Positions 7,220-15,266 of a DNA stretch of 64,000 bases are shown here, in pieces. Made by a program: the position numbers and the translations under genes. The notes beneath the pieces are model-generated. The model had not been told where the DNA came from and did not search any database. It saw nothing but the letters and a program-made list of their open reading frames with translations. Location of the stretch: assembly GCF_018390555.1 (NCBI RefSeq), contig NZ_JAHBGB010000041.1, positions 248,001 through 312,000 on the forward strand. The letters run 5' to 3'. The stretch's first letter is position 1, and each line of letters begins with the position of its first letter. The DNA is from Ancylobacter oerskovii. GTDB lineage: Bacteria; Pseudomonadota; Alphaproteobacteria; Rhizobiales; Xanthobacteraceae.

Positions 7220-10200
7220 ATGACCAACCGCTTCTTCTCGTCGGCGAGCGGCCGCGCGCTGCTCGCCGCCAGTTCGCTGCTGTTCGCGCCGCTCGCCGCG
7301 CGCGCCGACAGCTTCACGGTGCCGGCCGGGACCACCCAGACCAAGCAGCAGACGGTGTCGGGCACCGATAGCGGCCGTGTCGAGGCGGGCGGCGTGCTCG
7401 ACGTGACCAAGAGCGCGGTGATCTGGGACGGCCCGGCGACTGGCGCGGGGATCGTGATCGTCAATGACGGCACCATCACCAGCGAAAAGCGGGCCTTCGA
7501 CACCGATGGCGAGGTGAGCGGCCGCTACGCGCTGACCAATAACGGTACGATTTCCTCGACCGATGACGGCTTCCGCCTCGACGACGCCTTTGCCGGCGGC
7601 GATCTCACCGTGGTCAATAACGGCTCCATCACCTCGCAGGAGGGGCAGGCCTTCGATCTCGATTCGGCCAATGATGCCACCGCCAAGGTGCGGATCGAGA
7701 ACGCCGGCACCATCACCGCCAACGCAAACGACGCGGTGCGCCTCGGCGGCGGCACCATCGAGCTGATCAATTCCGGCACCATCCAGACGCTGAGCGACGA
7801 GGACCGGGCGATCAAGTTCGACGACGAGGCGAATGTCGAGACGTTGCAGTCGTTCAGGCTGGTCAACGAGGCGGGCGGGCGGATCATTGGCGGCGACGAC
7901 GCCATCAAGATCGCCGCCGAGACCGATACGACCACCGCGAGGATCGACATCGAGAATCACGGGCTGATCGACGGCGGCGCCGGGCAGGCGCTCGACTTCG
8001 CCGACCTGACCTCGCCGGACAACGTCATCCTCGTCACCAATTACGGCACGCTGCAGTCCAGCGAGGCGGACGGCATCCGTCCCGGCGCCGGGGCGAGCGT
8101 GATCAATTACGGCCTCATCCAGTCCACCGACCTCACCAGCGACGGCGACGGCATCGACTTCCAGGAGGCCGGCGGCAGCGTCGTCAACAAGACGGGCGGC
8201 AGCATCTACGGCGCCAAGCACGGCATCACCGGCGACGGCGCGCTCCCGCTGAGCGACGAGCCCGATGCCGGCAACTGCTTGCGTTCTGGTTGCGTCATCG
8301 CCGAGCCCGCCGCGGTCTCGGTGATCAACGAAGCCGGGGGCCTGATCATCGGCCGCAACGGCTCGGGCATCAATGTCGACAGCAGCGGCGACACCTTGGT
8401 GAGGGTGATCAATTACGGCATCATCCGCGGCGAAGTGACCGGCCTCCTCGACGATGACGGCGAGGCCGATGGGGTGGCCGATGGGGACGGCGACGGCGTC
8501 GATGTCGATGGCAAGGTCGAGCTGCACAATTACGGGTTGATCCAGGGCACCGGCGCCACCGGCACCAATGACGGCGTGCCCAATACCGCCGACGGTCTCG
8601 CGATCGGCGGCGGCCTGATCCACAACCATGCCACCGGCGTCATTGAGGCCTTCGACAACTACCCCAATGAGGGGGCCGACGATGTCGGCCGGGCGATCCT
8701 GGTCGATGACAGCAACCAGGGGCCGGCGCCCTTCGCCACCACGCTGATCAACGAAGGCATCATCCGCTCGGACGGGGTGGCGGTGACCTTCATCGGCGAC
8801 AATGCCGACACCATCGACAATGCCGGCACTATCCAGAGCGACAATGCCAAGGCCGTCGACATGGGCGGCGGCGACGACCTGTTCATCTACCGCGCCGGCA
8901 GCACGGTGACGGGCTATGTCACCGGCGGCGACGGCAGCGACACCTTCCGCCTCGCCGGCAGCGGCAGCTTCGCGCTGGAGCTGCTGGGCAACGACGCGCA
9001 ATATCGCGATTTCGAGGCGCTGTTCCTCGGTTCCGACGCCAGCTACGCTCTCACGGGCTCATCGAGTTTTGCCGGCAATGTGACGCTGGACGGGCAGCTG
9101 AACCTCAACGGCTCGCTGGCCTCCGCCAATGTCGCCATGGGTAATGGCGCGCGCCTTTCTGGCAATGCCAGCCTCGGCGAGCTGACGGTGAATTCCGGCG
9201 CCACCGTGTCGCCGGGCAATTCCATCGGCACCATCAACGTCGCCGGCACCGTCAGCTTCAATGCCGGCTCGACCTATGTGGTGGAGGCCAATGCGACGAC
9301 CTCCGACCAGATCGTCGCCGGCACCTCGGCGATCAATGGCGGCACGGTGGTGATGTCGATCGCCGACGGGCCGATCAATGTCGGGCAGGTCTACACCATC
9401 GTCTCGGCGCAGCAGACCACCACGCCGGACGGGCAGTTCACCTCGTTGGTGGCCCCTGACTACCTGTTCATCGACCCGACGCTCGGCAAGGCCGGCGCCT
9501 CGATCACCGTGACGCTGGCGCGCAACGGCACCTCCTTCGCCAGCTTCGCGCAGAGCGCCAACCAGGCGGCGGTGGCGAATGCGCTCGATGCGGCGGGCAA
9601 GGGCACGCTCTATTCCAGCATCGTCTCGCTGCAGCCGGGCGAAGAGGGCGCGCTGCCGGCAGGCTACGACCTCACCTCCGGCGAGGCGCATGCCTCGCTC
9701 GGCACCACGCTCTATGGCCAGAACACGCTGGTCGCCGACACGCTGGTCTCGCGCCTGCGCCAGGCTTCCGCCTCTGCCGCGGCGGGAACCCAGGCCGCGG
9801 CGCTGGGCTTCGGCGGCCCGGCGACCGCCTATGCCGCCAAGGCGCCGGCCGCCACCAGCCCGATCCCGGTGAAGGCGCCGCCGGCGCCGGCCCCCGGGGC
9901 GGCCTATGCGGGCTGGGTTCAGGGCTATGGCCAGTGGAGCACCGCCGACGGCAACGGCAATGCGGCCGAGGTCAACTCCTCGCTCGGCGGCTTCCTCGCC
10001 GGCGGCGACGTGACGATCGGCAACACCACCTTCGGCCTCGCGGCCGGCTATGTGTCGGCGTCGAGCGACGTCGACGACCGCCTGAGCAGCGTCGATGCCG
10101 ACACGGCGCTGATCGCCGCCTATGCCGGCACCAGCTTCGACGCCTGGCGGCTGCGCGCCGGCGCCTCCTATGGCTGGAGCGACATCGACAGCCGGCGCAC

Positions 10201-10726
10201 CGCCAGCCTGCTCGGCATCACGGAAAACCCGCGCGCCTCCTATGACGGCTCGACCGCCAACCTGTTCCTGGAAGCCGCCTATGCGGTGGAGATGAACAGC
10301 GTCGCGCTGGAGCCGTTCGCGCAGATCGCCTGGAGCTGGGTGAACACCGACAGCTTCACCGAAACCGGCGCCCCGGCGACCGGGCTGAGCTCGTCCGGCC
10401 TGTCCTTCGACACGCCCTATTCGACGCTCGGCTTCAGGCTGGCGACCAGCCTCGCGACGGCGGGCGGCACGCTGACCCCGCACGCCTCGCTGGCCTGGCG
10501 CCATGCCTATGGCGACATCACGCCGGAAGCGGCGATGGCGTTCATCGAGACCGGCAGCGGCTTCAGCGTCGCCGGCGCGCCGATCGCGCAGGACAGCTTC
10601 GTGGTGGGCGCCGGGCTCGGCTTCGATGTCGGCGCCAACCTGTCGCTGAACATCGGCTATGAGGGGCAGTTTGGCGACGCGGTCGAGACCAACGCCCTCA
10701 AGGGCGGGCTGACCTACCGGTTCTGA
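7220..10726 (+). CDS. autotransporter (type Va) with repetitive beta-helical passenger
   Basis: 1168 residues. A signal peptide (FFSSASGRALLAASSLLFAP...ARA) spans about 1-27. The passenger, roughly 28-800, is a chain of degenerate strands with recurring N-x-G-x-I cores (NDGTITS, NNGTIS, NYGLIQS, NEGIIRS), typical of right-handed beta-helix surface proteins. An Ala/Pro-rich linker leads to a C-terminal beta-barrel of about 270 residues ending in aromatic phenylalanine (GGLTYRF), as outer-membrane insertion signals do. Start chosen at the ATG directly before the signal peptide; an in-frame extension upstream lacks one. Monocistronic. Likely surface-displayed, perhaps for adhesion; no protease triad is evident. 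Confidence 0.9.
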   Translation: MTNRFFSSASGRALLAASSLLFAPLAARADSFTVPAGTTQTKQQTVSGTDSGRVEAGGVLDVTKSAVIWDGPATGAGIVIVNDGTITSEKRAFDTDGEVSGRYALTNNGTISSTDDGFRLDDAFAGGDLTVVNNGSITSQEGQAFDLDSANDATAKVRIENAGTITANANDAVRLGGGTIELINSGTIQTLSDEDRAIKFDDEANVETLQSFRLVNEAGGRIIGGDDAIKIAAETDTTTARIDIENHGLIDGGAGQALDFADLTSPDNVILVTNYGTLQSSEADGIRPGAGASVINYGLIQSTDLTSDGDGIDFQEAGGSVVNKTGGSIYGAKHGITGDGALPLSDEPDAGNCLRSGCVIAEPAAVSVINEAGGLIIGRNGSGINVDSSGDTLVRVINYGIIRGEVTGLLDDDGEADGVADGDGDGVDVDGKVELHNYGLIQGTGATGTNDGVPNTADGLAIGGGLIHNHATGVIEAFDNYPNEGADDVGRAILVDDSNQGPAPFATTLINEGIIRSDGVAVTFIGDNADTIDNAGTIQSDNAKAVDMGGGDDLFIYRAGSTVTGYVTGGDGSDTFRLAGSGSFALELLGNDAQYRDFEALFLGSDASYALTGSSSFAGNVTLDGQLNLNGSLASANVAMGNGARLSGNASLGELTVNSGATVSPGNSIGTINVAGTVSFNAGSTYVVEANATTSDQIVAGTSAINGGTVVMSIADGPINVGQVYTIVSAQQTTTPDGQFTSLVAPDYLFIDPTLGKAGASITVTLARNGTSFASFAQSANQAAVANALDAAGKGTLYSSIVSLQPGEEGALPAGYDLTSGEAHASLGTTLYGQNTLVADTLVSRLRQASASAAAGTQAAALGFGGPATAYAAKAPAATSPIPVKAPPAPAPGAAYAGWVQGYGQWSTADGNGNAAEVNSSLGGFLAGGDVTIGNTTFGLAAGYVSASSDVDDRLSSVDADTALIAAYAGTSFDAWRLRAGASYGWSDIDSRRTASLLGITENPRASYDGSTANLFLEAAYAVEMNSVALEPFAQIAWSWVNTDSFTETGAPATGLSSSGLSFDTPYSTLGFRLATSLATAGGTLTPHASLAWRHAYGDITPEAAMAFIETGSGFSVAGAPIAQDSFVVGAGLGFDVGANLSLNIGYEGQFGDAVETNALKGGLTYRF

Positions 10727-10765
10727 GGGGCGGCTTCGTCTGAGTTCATGCCATGTCGGCGCTGG

Positions 10766-11003
10766 CTCCCTCTCCCCGCGCTGAGTTCGGCTGTTGCCGA
10801 GCTCAGCCTCAAACGAAGTCAACATCGGATAGATCCGATGTTGACGGAGAAGGGTGGGGTGAGGGGGCTTCTTGGCTTGCCGATCGCGAGAGCCCCTCAC
10901 CGACCCGCTTCGCGGGCCACCTCTCCGTCGAAACCGGATATTTCCGGTTTCGACCTTGCCGGAGCCGAACTCGGCAACAGCCGAGTTCGGGTGGGGAGAG
11001 GGT
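10766..11003 (+). repeat. mosaic palindromic repeat element (family C), long copy
   Basis: This fills most of the 394-base gap between the autotransporter and adc. In order: ccctctcccc; a hairpin at 10781-10806 (ctgagttcgg/ccgagctcag); a 12-4-12 hairpin at 10818-10845 (arm gtcaacatcgga); gggtggggtgagggg; ccctcaccgacccgcttcgc; a second 12-4-12 hairpin at 10927-10954 (arm gtcgaaaccgga); a hairpin at 10965-10990 (ccgaactcgg/ccgagttcgg); tggggagagg. The same modules recur at 47854-48025. No gene is visible in the gap. Confidence 0.8.
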
Positions 11004-11120
11004 AAGAAAAGCGGCGCTTGCCTTCGCCCGGTGAAAAGCAGCCGGCGAACCGGCAATGTGAGGCTACCGCACCGCCGCAAATAGGCTAGGCTTGATGCAT
11101 CGCAGCGAGGACCGCAGGCC

Positions 11121-11861
11121 ATGAAGATCGAGGACGTCCGCAAGACCGCCTATTCCATGCCGCTGACCAGCCCTTCCTATCCCAAGGGGCCGTATCGCTT
11201 CTTCAACCGCGAATATTTCATCATCACCTACCGCACCGATCCGGCGGCGCTGGAGAAGGTGGTGCCCGAGCCGCTGAAGGTGGTCGAGCCCATCGTCAAA
11301 TACGAGTTCATCCGCATGCCGGATTCCACCGGCTTCGGCGACTATACCGAGACCGGGCAGGTGATCCCGGTGGAGTTCGAAGGGCGCAAGGGCGGCTTCG
11401 TCCATTCCATGTATCTCGACGACGAGGCGCCGATCGCCGGCGGCCGCGAGCTCTGGGGCTTCCCCAAGAAGCTCGCCAAGCCCAGCTTCGAGGTCGAGAG
11501 CGACGTGCTGGTGGCCAAGCTGAATTATGGCAGCGTGCTCTGCGCCTGCGGCACCATGGGCTACAAATACGAGGCGCTCGACAAGGACGCGATGCTGAAA
11601 TCGATGCTGGCGCCGAACTGGATGATCAAGATCATCCCGCATGTCGACGGCTCGGCGCGGATCTGCGAGCTGGTCGAGTATTATCTCGAGGACGTGACCA
11701 TCAAGGAGGCCTGGACCGGCCCGGCGGCGCTCGGCCTGTTCCCGCACGCCATCTGCGACGTCGCCAAGCTGCCGGTGCTGGAAGTGCTGGGCGCGGTGCA
11801 CATCAAGTCCGACCTGACGCTCGGGCTCGGCAAGGTGGCCTATGACTATCTGAAGGACTGA
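11121..11861 (+). CDS. adc: acetoacetate decarboxylase
   Basis: 246 residues, the usual length. The enzyme decarboxylates acetoacetate to acetone and CO2 through a Schiff base. The catalytic lysine pair is seen in [12 protein letters not shown] (Lys116/Lys117, matching Lys115/Lys116 of the clostridial enzyme), with Glu77 in the preceding GDYTETGQ segment and RTDPAAL...VPEPL near 38-52 as expected. The start has a GAGGACCGCAGG region upstream. It stands alone between two repeat-filled gaps; bdhA, which makes acetoacetate, is 7 kb away. Some family members are aldolase-like rather than true decarboxylases, but the conserved lysine context favours Adc. Confidence 0.92.
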   Translation: MKIEDVRKTAYSMPLTSPSYPKGPYRFFNREYFIITYRTDPAALEKVVPEPLKVVEPIVKYEFIRMPDSTGFGDYTETGQVIPVEFEGRKGGFVHSMYLDDEAPIAGGRELWGFPKKLAKPSFEVESDVLVAKLNYGSVLCACGTMGYKYEALDKDAMLKSMLAPNWMIKIIPHVDGSARICELVEYYLEDVTIKEAWTGPAALGLFPHAICDVAKLPVLEVLGAVHIKSDLTLGLGKVAYDYLKD

Positions 11862-11980
11862 GCGGGAGACAGTCATCCCGGATGGCGGATGGCCGTTCCG
11901 GGATCGCGCGGACATGGGAAACCAGTTCCGGCTCCGCGCCTCGCTTCGGCCCGTATGACGTAGACGGAGCGGGCCGGCGT

Positions 11981-12016
11981 GCTTCGAGGCTCGCTGCGCT
12001 CGCACCTCGGCATGAG
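11981..12016 (+). repeat. palindromic repeat, family B half (cttcgaggctcgc type)
   Basis: Unit gcttcgaggctcgctgcgct followed by cgcacctcggcatgag. The matching unit at 13958-13988 differs by a few bases. These belong to a repeat type common in alphaproteobacterial intergenic DNA. It lies in the 282-base gap between adc and the NicO gene; the rest of the gap shows no gene. Confidence 0.7.
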
Positions 12017-12072
12017 GGGCATTGTTTCGGGAAGCCGCCTCATGAGGGGCGCTGTTACGGGGAAGCAACCTT

Positions 12073-12116
12073 CCTCATCCTGAAGTACCCGGCTTTGCCG
12101 GGCCTCGAAGGACGCA
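12073..12116 (+). repeat. palindromic repeat, family B (cctgaggtgcccgg type)
   Basis: Unit catcctgaagtacccggctt/tgccgggcctcgaagga with an internal CCCGG-n-CCGGG hairpin. The sister copy is at 13886-13924 (catcctgaggtgcccggcgc/gagccgggcctcgaagg). Both copies flank the NicO/DUF1007 pair. Confidence 0.7.
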
Positions 12117-12143
12117 GGCGGCCGATGCCGCGGCCCGGATCGC

Positions 12144-13100
12144 TCACCCCAGCCCCAGCCGCTCGCTGGCCATGAAGCCGAACAGCAGCGCCAGGCCAAA
12201 GGCGACGAGGGCGAGGGCGGCGGCGAGTTCCACCGCCCGCAGCGCCACGGCGACGCCATTGCCCTCGCGTTTCGCCGCCAGCCGCACCGCCAGATGCTTG
12301 GCGAACACCGCGATGGCGGCGATGGCGCTGACGGTGATCGCCGTGCCCACCCCCATCAGCGCGGTGGAGGCGGCGCCGACCCAGAAGATGCCCTGCGTCA
12401 GCGAGAACACCAGCACCAGGATGGCGCCGCTGCAGGGGCGCAGGCCGACCGAAAGCACCGCCGCCCACCATTCCCTGACGCCGCCGCGCGGCAGCGCTTC
12501 CGGCCCGGGCAGATGCGCATGACCGTCCTCGCAGGCCTCGCCGGCGGCGTGGGCGTGGTCGGGCTCGCCGCGCCAGGCGCGCAGGAGCGCCCGGCCCTTG
12601 ACGAAAGCGAGGCGGGTGCCGAGCAGCACGATCAGCGCATAGGCGGTGATCTCGATGAGGAACACCGCGCGCTGCATGGTGGCGGCGGTGGCGCCGAGCA
12701 CGACGGCGAACAGGCCGGCCACCAATATGGCGGTGAGCGACTGGGCGAGCGCGCTCGCGAAGGCGAGGCCGATGCCACGCTTCAGGCTCGCCTCGTTGGC
12801 GAGCAGGTAGGAGGAGATCACCGCCTTGCCGTGGCCGGGACCGGCGGCATGGAAGATGCCATAGGCGAAGGAGATGCCGCCGAGCAGGTACAGCGCCGAG
12901 CCGTCCTGCTTGGCCGCGCGCACCGCGCCGGTGAGCAGCCGGTAGAATTCCGCCTGCTTGGCGAGGATGAAGCCGGCGAGGCCGTCCGGCGCCGGCGGGG
13001 CCGCCATGCCGAACGGCGTCTGCGCGACGGCGGGGAAGGCGAGGGCGACGAGGCCGGCGGCCGCGAGGACGGCCAGCGCCGGCGGCACGAGGCGCCTCAC
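12144..13100 (-). CDS. NicO/RcnA-family nickel/cobalt transporter
   Basis: 318 residues. An N-terminal hydrophobic, signal-like segment (to about 27) is followed by about six membrane spans. The family motif FHAAGPGHGKAVISSYLLA, with His84 and His90, is present, as is a short His-containing cytoplasmic loop (PDHAHAAGEACEDGHAH) in the middle. Members move Ni2+/Co2+ across the inner membrane, as efflux (RcnA) or as uptake when paired with a periplasmic DUF1007 protein. The start ATG overlaps the stop of the DUF1007 gene by four bases, so the two proteins probably act together. Direction of transport is not decidable from sequence. Confidence 0.88.
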   Translation of the reverse strand: MRRLVPPALAVLAAAGLVALAFPAVAQTPFGMAAPPAPDGLAGFILAKQAEFYRLLTGAVRAAKQDGSALYLLGGISFAYGIFHAAGPGHGKAVISSYLLANEASLKRGIGLAFASALAQSLTAILVAGLFAVVLGATAATMQRAVFLIEITAYALIVLLGTRLAFVKGRALLRAWRGEPDHAHAAGEACEDGHAHLPGPEALPRGGVREWWAAVLSVGLRPCSGAILVLVFSLTQGIFWVGAASTALMGVGTAITVSAIAAIAVFAKHLAVRLAAKREGNGVAVALRAVELAAALALVAFGLALLFGFMASERLGLG

Positions 13101-13777
13101 GGGCAGCTCACCGTGGCGCGATTGGCGAATTGCGAGCCGAAATTGCTCGCCGAGGTCAGCGCGTTGAAGAAGCCTTCCGACAGGCTGGTGGAGCCGGCGG
13201 CCGGATCGGGCCGGTGCACGTCCACCGTGCAGCCGGACGGGCTGCCGGCGAGCTTCACCGGATCCTTGTCGGCGAGCTGGAAGGCGACGAAATAGGTGGG
13301 GTCGTAGACGTCGACGGCGGTGCTGCCCTTGGCGGCAAGCGGCTTCTGCAGCGGCAGGGTGAAGTGCAGCGTCAGCGCGGTGCCGTCATAGGTGAGGCTG
13401 TAATCGCGCGGCGGGGCGAAGGGGAACTGGTCCTTCCCGCGCTTGGCATAGGTGAAATAGTCGAACTCCTTGAGGGAATCGATGTTCACCTGCGCGAGTT
13501 CGGACAGCGTCTTCTCGGTCGGCTTGCCGTCGGGCGTCTGCTCCAGTCCCTGAAGGGCGAAGGAGGAGAAGCCTTCGTCGAAGGTCCAGTCGTGACGCAC
13601 CCCGGTGAGGCTGCCGTCGGGGCCGTAGAGCAGCTGGGAATGGATCACCACCCACACATGCGGATGCGCCATGGCCGGCGCCGCGAGCGCGGCCAGGGCC
13701 AGCAGGGCGGCGGCGAGGCGGAGAGCGAGACGTGGGGCGAGACGGGGCAAAGGCCGATTCCCGGTGAGGTGCGTGAC
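13097..13777 (-). CDS. DUF1007 family periplasmic protein, partner of NicO
   Basis: 226 residues from a GTG at 13777; a longer frame to 13888 exists, but the signal peptide (ALRLAAALLALAALAAPAMA) fits the GTG start better. The mature protein begins HPHVWVVIHSQLLY, the conserved DUF1007 N-terminus in which the histidines could bind metal. These proteins commonly pair with NicO transporters in nickel, cobalt or zinc loci, and are thought to bind metal in the periplasm. First gene of a two-gene operon (ATGA overlap). Confidence 0.85.
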   Translation of the reverse strand, partial: VTHLTGNRPLPRLAPRLALRLAAALLALAALAAPAMAHPHVWVVIHSQLLYGPDGSLTGVRHDWTFDEGFSSFALQGLEQTPDGKPTEKTLSELAQVNIDSLKEFDYFTYAKRGKDQFPFAPPRDYSLTYDGTALTLHFTLPLQKPLAAKGSTAVDVYDPTYFVAFQLADKDPVKLAGSPSGCTVDVHRPDPAAGSTSLSEGFFNALTSASNFGSQFANRATVSCP

Positions 13778-13885
13778 GCCATTGATCGCTGCGGAGTTCG
13801 ACCGAAACGTGACAGGAGGCCCGCGAAAGGCGACGGTTGCCCGGCGGGGGGCGGCTGTCTCGTCGTCTCTTCTCCCCGCGGGGCC

Positions 13886-13924
13886 CATCCTGAGGTGCCC
13901 GGCGCGAGCCGGGCCTCGAAGGCT
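13886..13924 (+). repeat. palindromic repeat, family B (cctgaggtgcccgg type)
   Basis: Copy with a CCCGGCGCGAGCCGGG hairpin, matching the unit at 12073-12116. It lies in the 323-base gap between the DUF1007 gene and asd, which also holds the next repeat and the asd terminator. No gene is visible in that gap. Confidence 0.7.
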
Positions 13925-13957
13925 GGTTGTTTCGGTGCGATCGCGCCGGATGAGCCT

Positions 13958-13988
13958 CCTTCGAGGCTCGCTGTGCTCGCACCTCGGG
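13958..13988 (+). repeat. palindromic repeat, family B half (cttcgaggctcgc type)
   Basis: Unit ccttcgaggctcgctgtgct then cgcacctcggg, matching 11981-12016. Together the two halves look like a bipartite element flanking the nickel/cobalt genes on both sides, with their order exchanged. Confidence 0.65.
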
Positions 13989-14055
13989 AGGAGTTTGTTC
14001 TTTCAGGGGGCTATTGCCGCCGAATGCAGGGATGGAGGCCTGTCGCCAAACGCAA

Positions 14056-14079
14056 GAAAGGCGGCTCGCGCCGCCTTTC
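14056..14079 (-). terminator. terminator of asd
   Basis: Perfect 10-bp stem (gaaaggcggc/gccgcctttc) with a four-base loop that reads GCGA on the transcribed strand (GNRA type), 21 bases after the asd stop. A TTGCGTTT stretch follows on the minus strand. Confidence 0.75.
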
Positions 14080-14100
14080 AGGACTTCCATCGACCGAGGC

Positions 14101-15135
14101 TCACGCCGCCTTCTGCTTGGGCTTCAGGAGCTTGCGGTTGACCAGCACCTCGGCGATCTGCACCGCGTTCAGCGCCGCGCCCTTGCGCAGATTGTCCGAC
14201 ACGCACCAGAAGGAGAGGCCGTTCTCCACCGTGGCGTCCTCGCGGATGCGCGACACATAGGTGGCGTCCTCGCCGGCCGCCTCGTAAGGCGTGATGTAGC
14301 CGCCGGCCTCGCGCTTGTCGACGACCAGCACGCCCGGCGCGTTGCGCAGGACCTCGGTCGCCTCCTCGACGGTGATCGGGCGCTCGAACTCGACGTTCAC
14401 CGCTTCCGAATGCGAGACGAACACCGGCACGCGCACGGCGGTGCAGGTGAGCTTGATCTTCGGATCGAGGATCTTCTTCGTCTCCGCCATCACCTTCCAT
14501 TCCTCCTTCGTGTAGCCGTCTTCCATGAAGACGTCGATGTGAGGAATGACGTTGAAGGCGATGCGCTTCGGGAACTTCTTCGCCTCGATCGGATCGGAGA
14601 CGAACACGGCGCGGGTCTGCGAGAACAGCTCGTCCATCGCATCCTTGCCGGCGCCCGACACCGACTGATAGGTCGCCACCACGACGCGCTTGATGGTCGC
14701 GGCGTCGTGCAGCGGCTTCAGCGCGACGACCAGCTGAGCGGTCGAGCAGTTGGGGTTGGCGATGATGTTCTTCTTGGTGAAGCCGGCAATGGCGTCGGCA
14801 TTCACCTCCGGCACGATCAGCGGGACGTCGCTGTCGTAGCGGAAGGCCGAGGAATTATCGATCACCACGCAGCCCTGGGCGCCGATCTTCGGCGACCACT
14901 GCTTGGACACCTCGCCGCCGGCCGACATCAGGCAGATGTCGGTGTCGGAGAAGTCGTAATTCTCGAGGGCTTTGACTTTCAGGGTCTTGTCGCCGAAGGA
15001 GACCTCCGTGCCCACCGAACGGCGGGAGGCGAGCGCGATCACCTCGTCCGCGGGGAAACCGCGTTCGGCGAGGATGTCGAGCATTTCGCGGCCCACGTTA
15101 CCCGTGGCGCCGGCGACAGCGACCTTGTAGCCCAT
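14101..15135 (-). CDS. asd: aspartate-semialdehyde dehydrogenase
   Basis: 344 residues. The enzyme reduces aspartyl-4-phosphate to aspartate semialdehyde with NADPH, the branch point to lysine/diaminopimelate, threonine and methionine. The Rossmann motif GATGNVG is at 9-15, the catalytic cysteine is Cys130 in NPNCSTAQLV, and the FVSHSEAVNVE region supplies the catalytic His. Length and motifs match the Gram-negative type. Monocistronic, with its own terminator. Confidence 0.97.
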   Translation of the reverse strand: MGYKVAVAGATGNVGREMLDILAERGFPADEVIALASRRSVGTEVSFGDKTLKVKALENYDFSDTDICLMSAGGEVSKQWSPKIGAQGCVVIDNSSAFRYDSDVPLIVPEVNADAIAGFTKKNIIANPNCSTAQLVVALKPLHDAATIKRVVVATYQSVSGAGKDAMDELFSQTRAVFVSDPIEAKKFPKRIAFNVIPHIDVFMEDGYTKEEWKVMAETKKILDPKIKLTCTAVRVPVFVSHSEAVNVEFERPITVEEATEVLRNAPGVLVVDKREAGGYITPYEAAGEDATYVSRIREDATVENGLSFWCVSDNLRKGAALNAVQIAEVLVNRKLLKPKQKAA

Positions 15136-15266
15136 CTCAATTCTCTCCTGACAGCCCTGCCATTCACAAGCTCGGGCGAGGGCGGGCTTTTACGCCGAAA
15201 GTCGAGGCGAGGCAACGCCCATGGCGTGCGCGGGACGCAGGGGTGGCAAGCTTTTGCCGGGGACGC

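Noticed and set aside
10766..11003. Possible CRISPR array because of regularly placed palindromes
   Set aside because: The units are not identical direct repeats with unique spacers of constant length, and no cas genes are present.
9059..11143. 694-codon minus-strand open frame opposite the autotransporter barrel and the repeat element
   Set aside because: The autotransporter reading explains the sequence with a signal peptide, repeats and a terminal Phe; the antisense frame is low-complexity.
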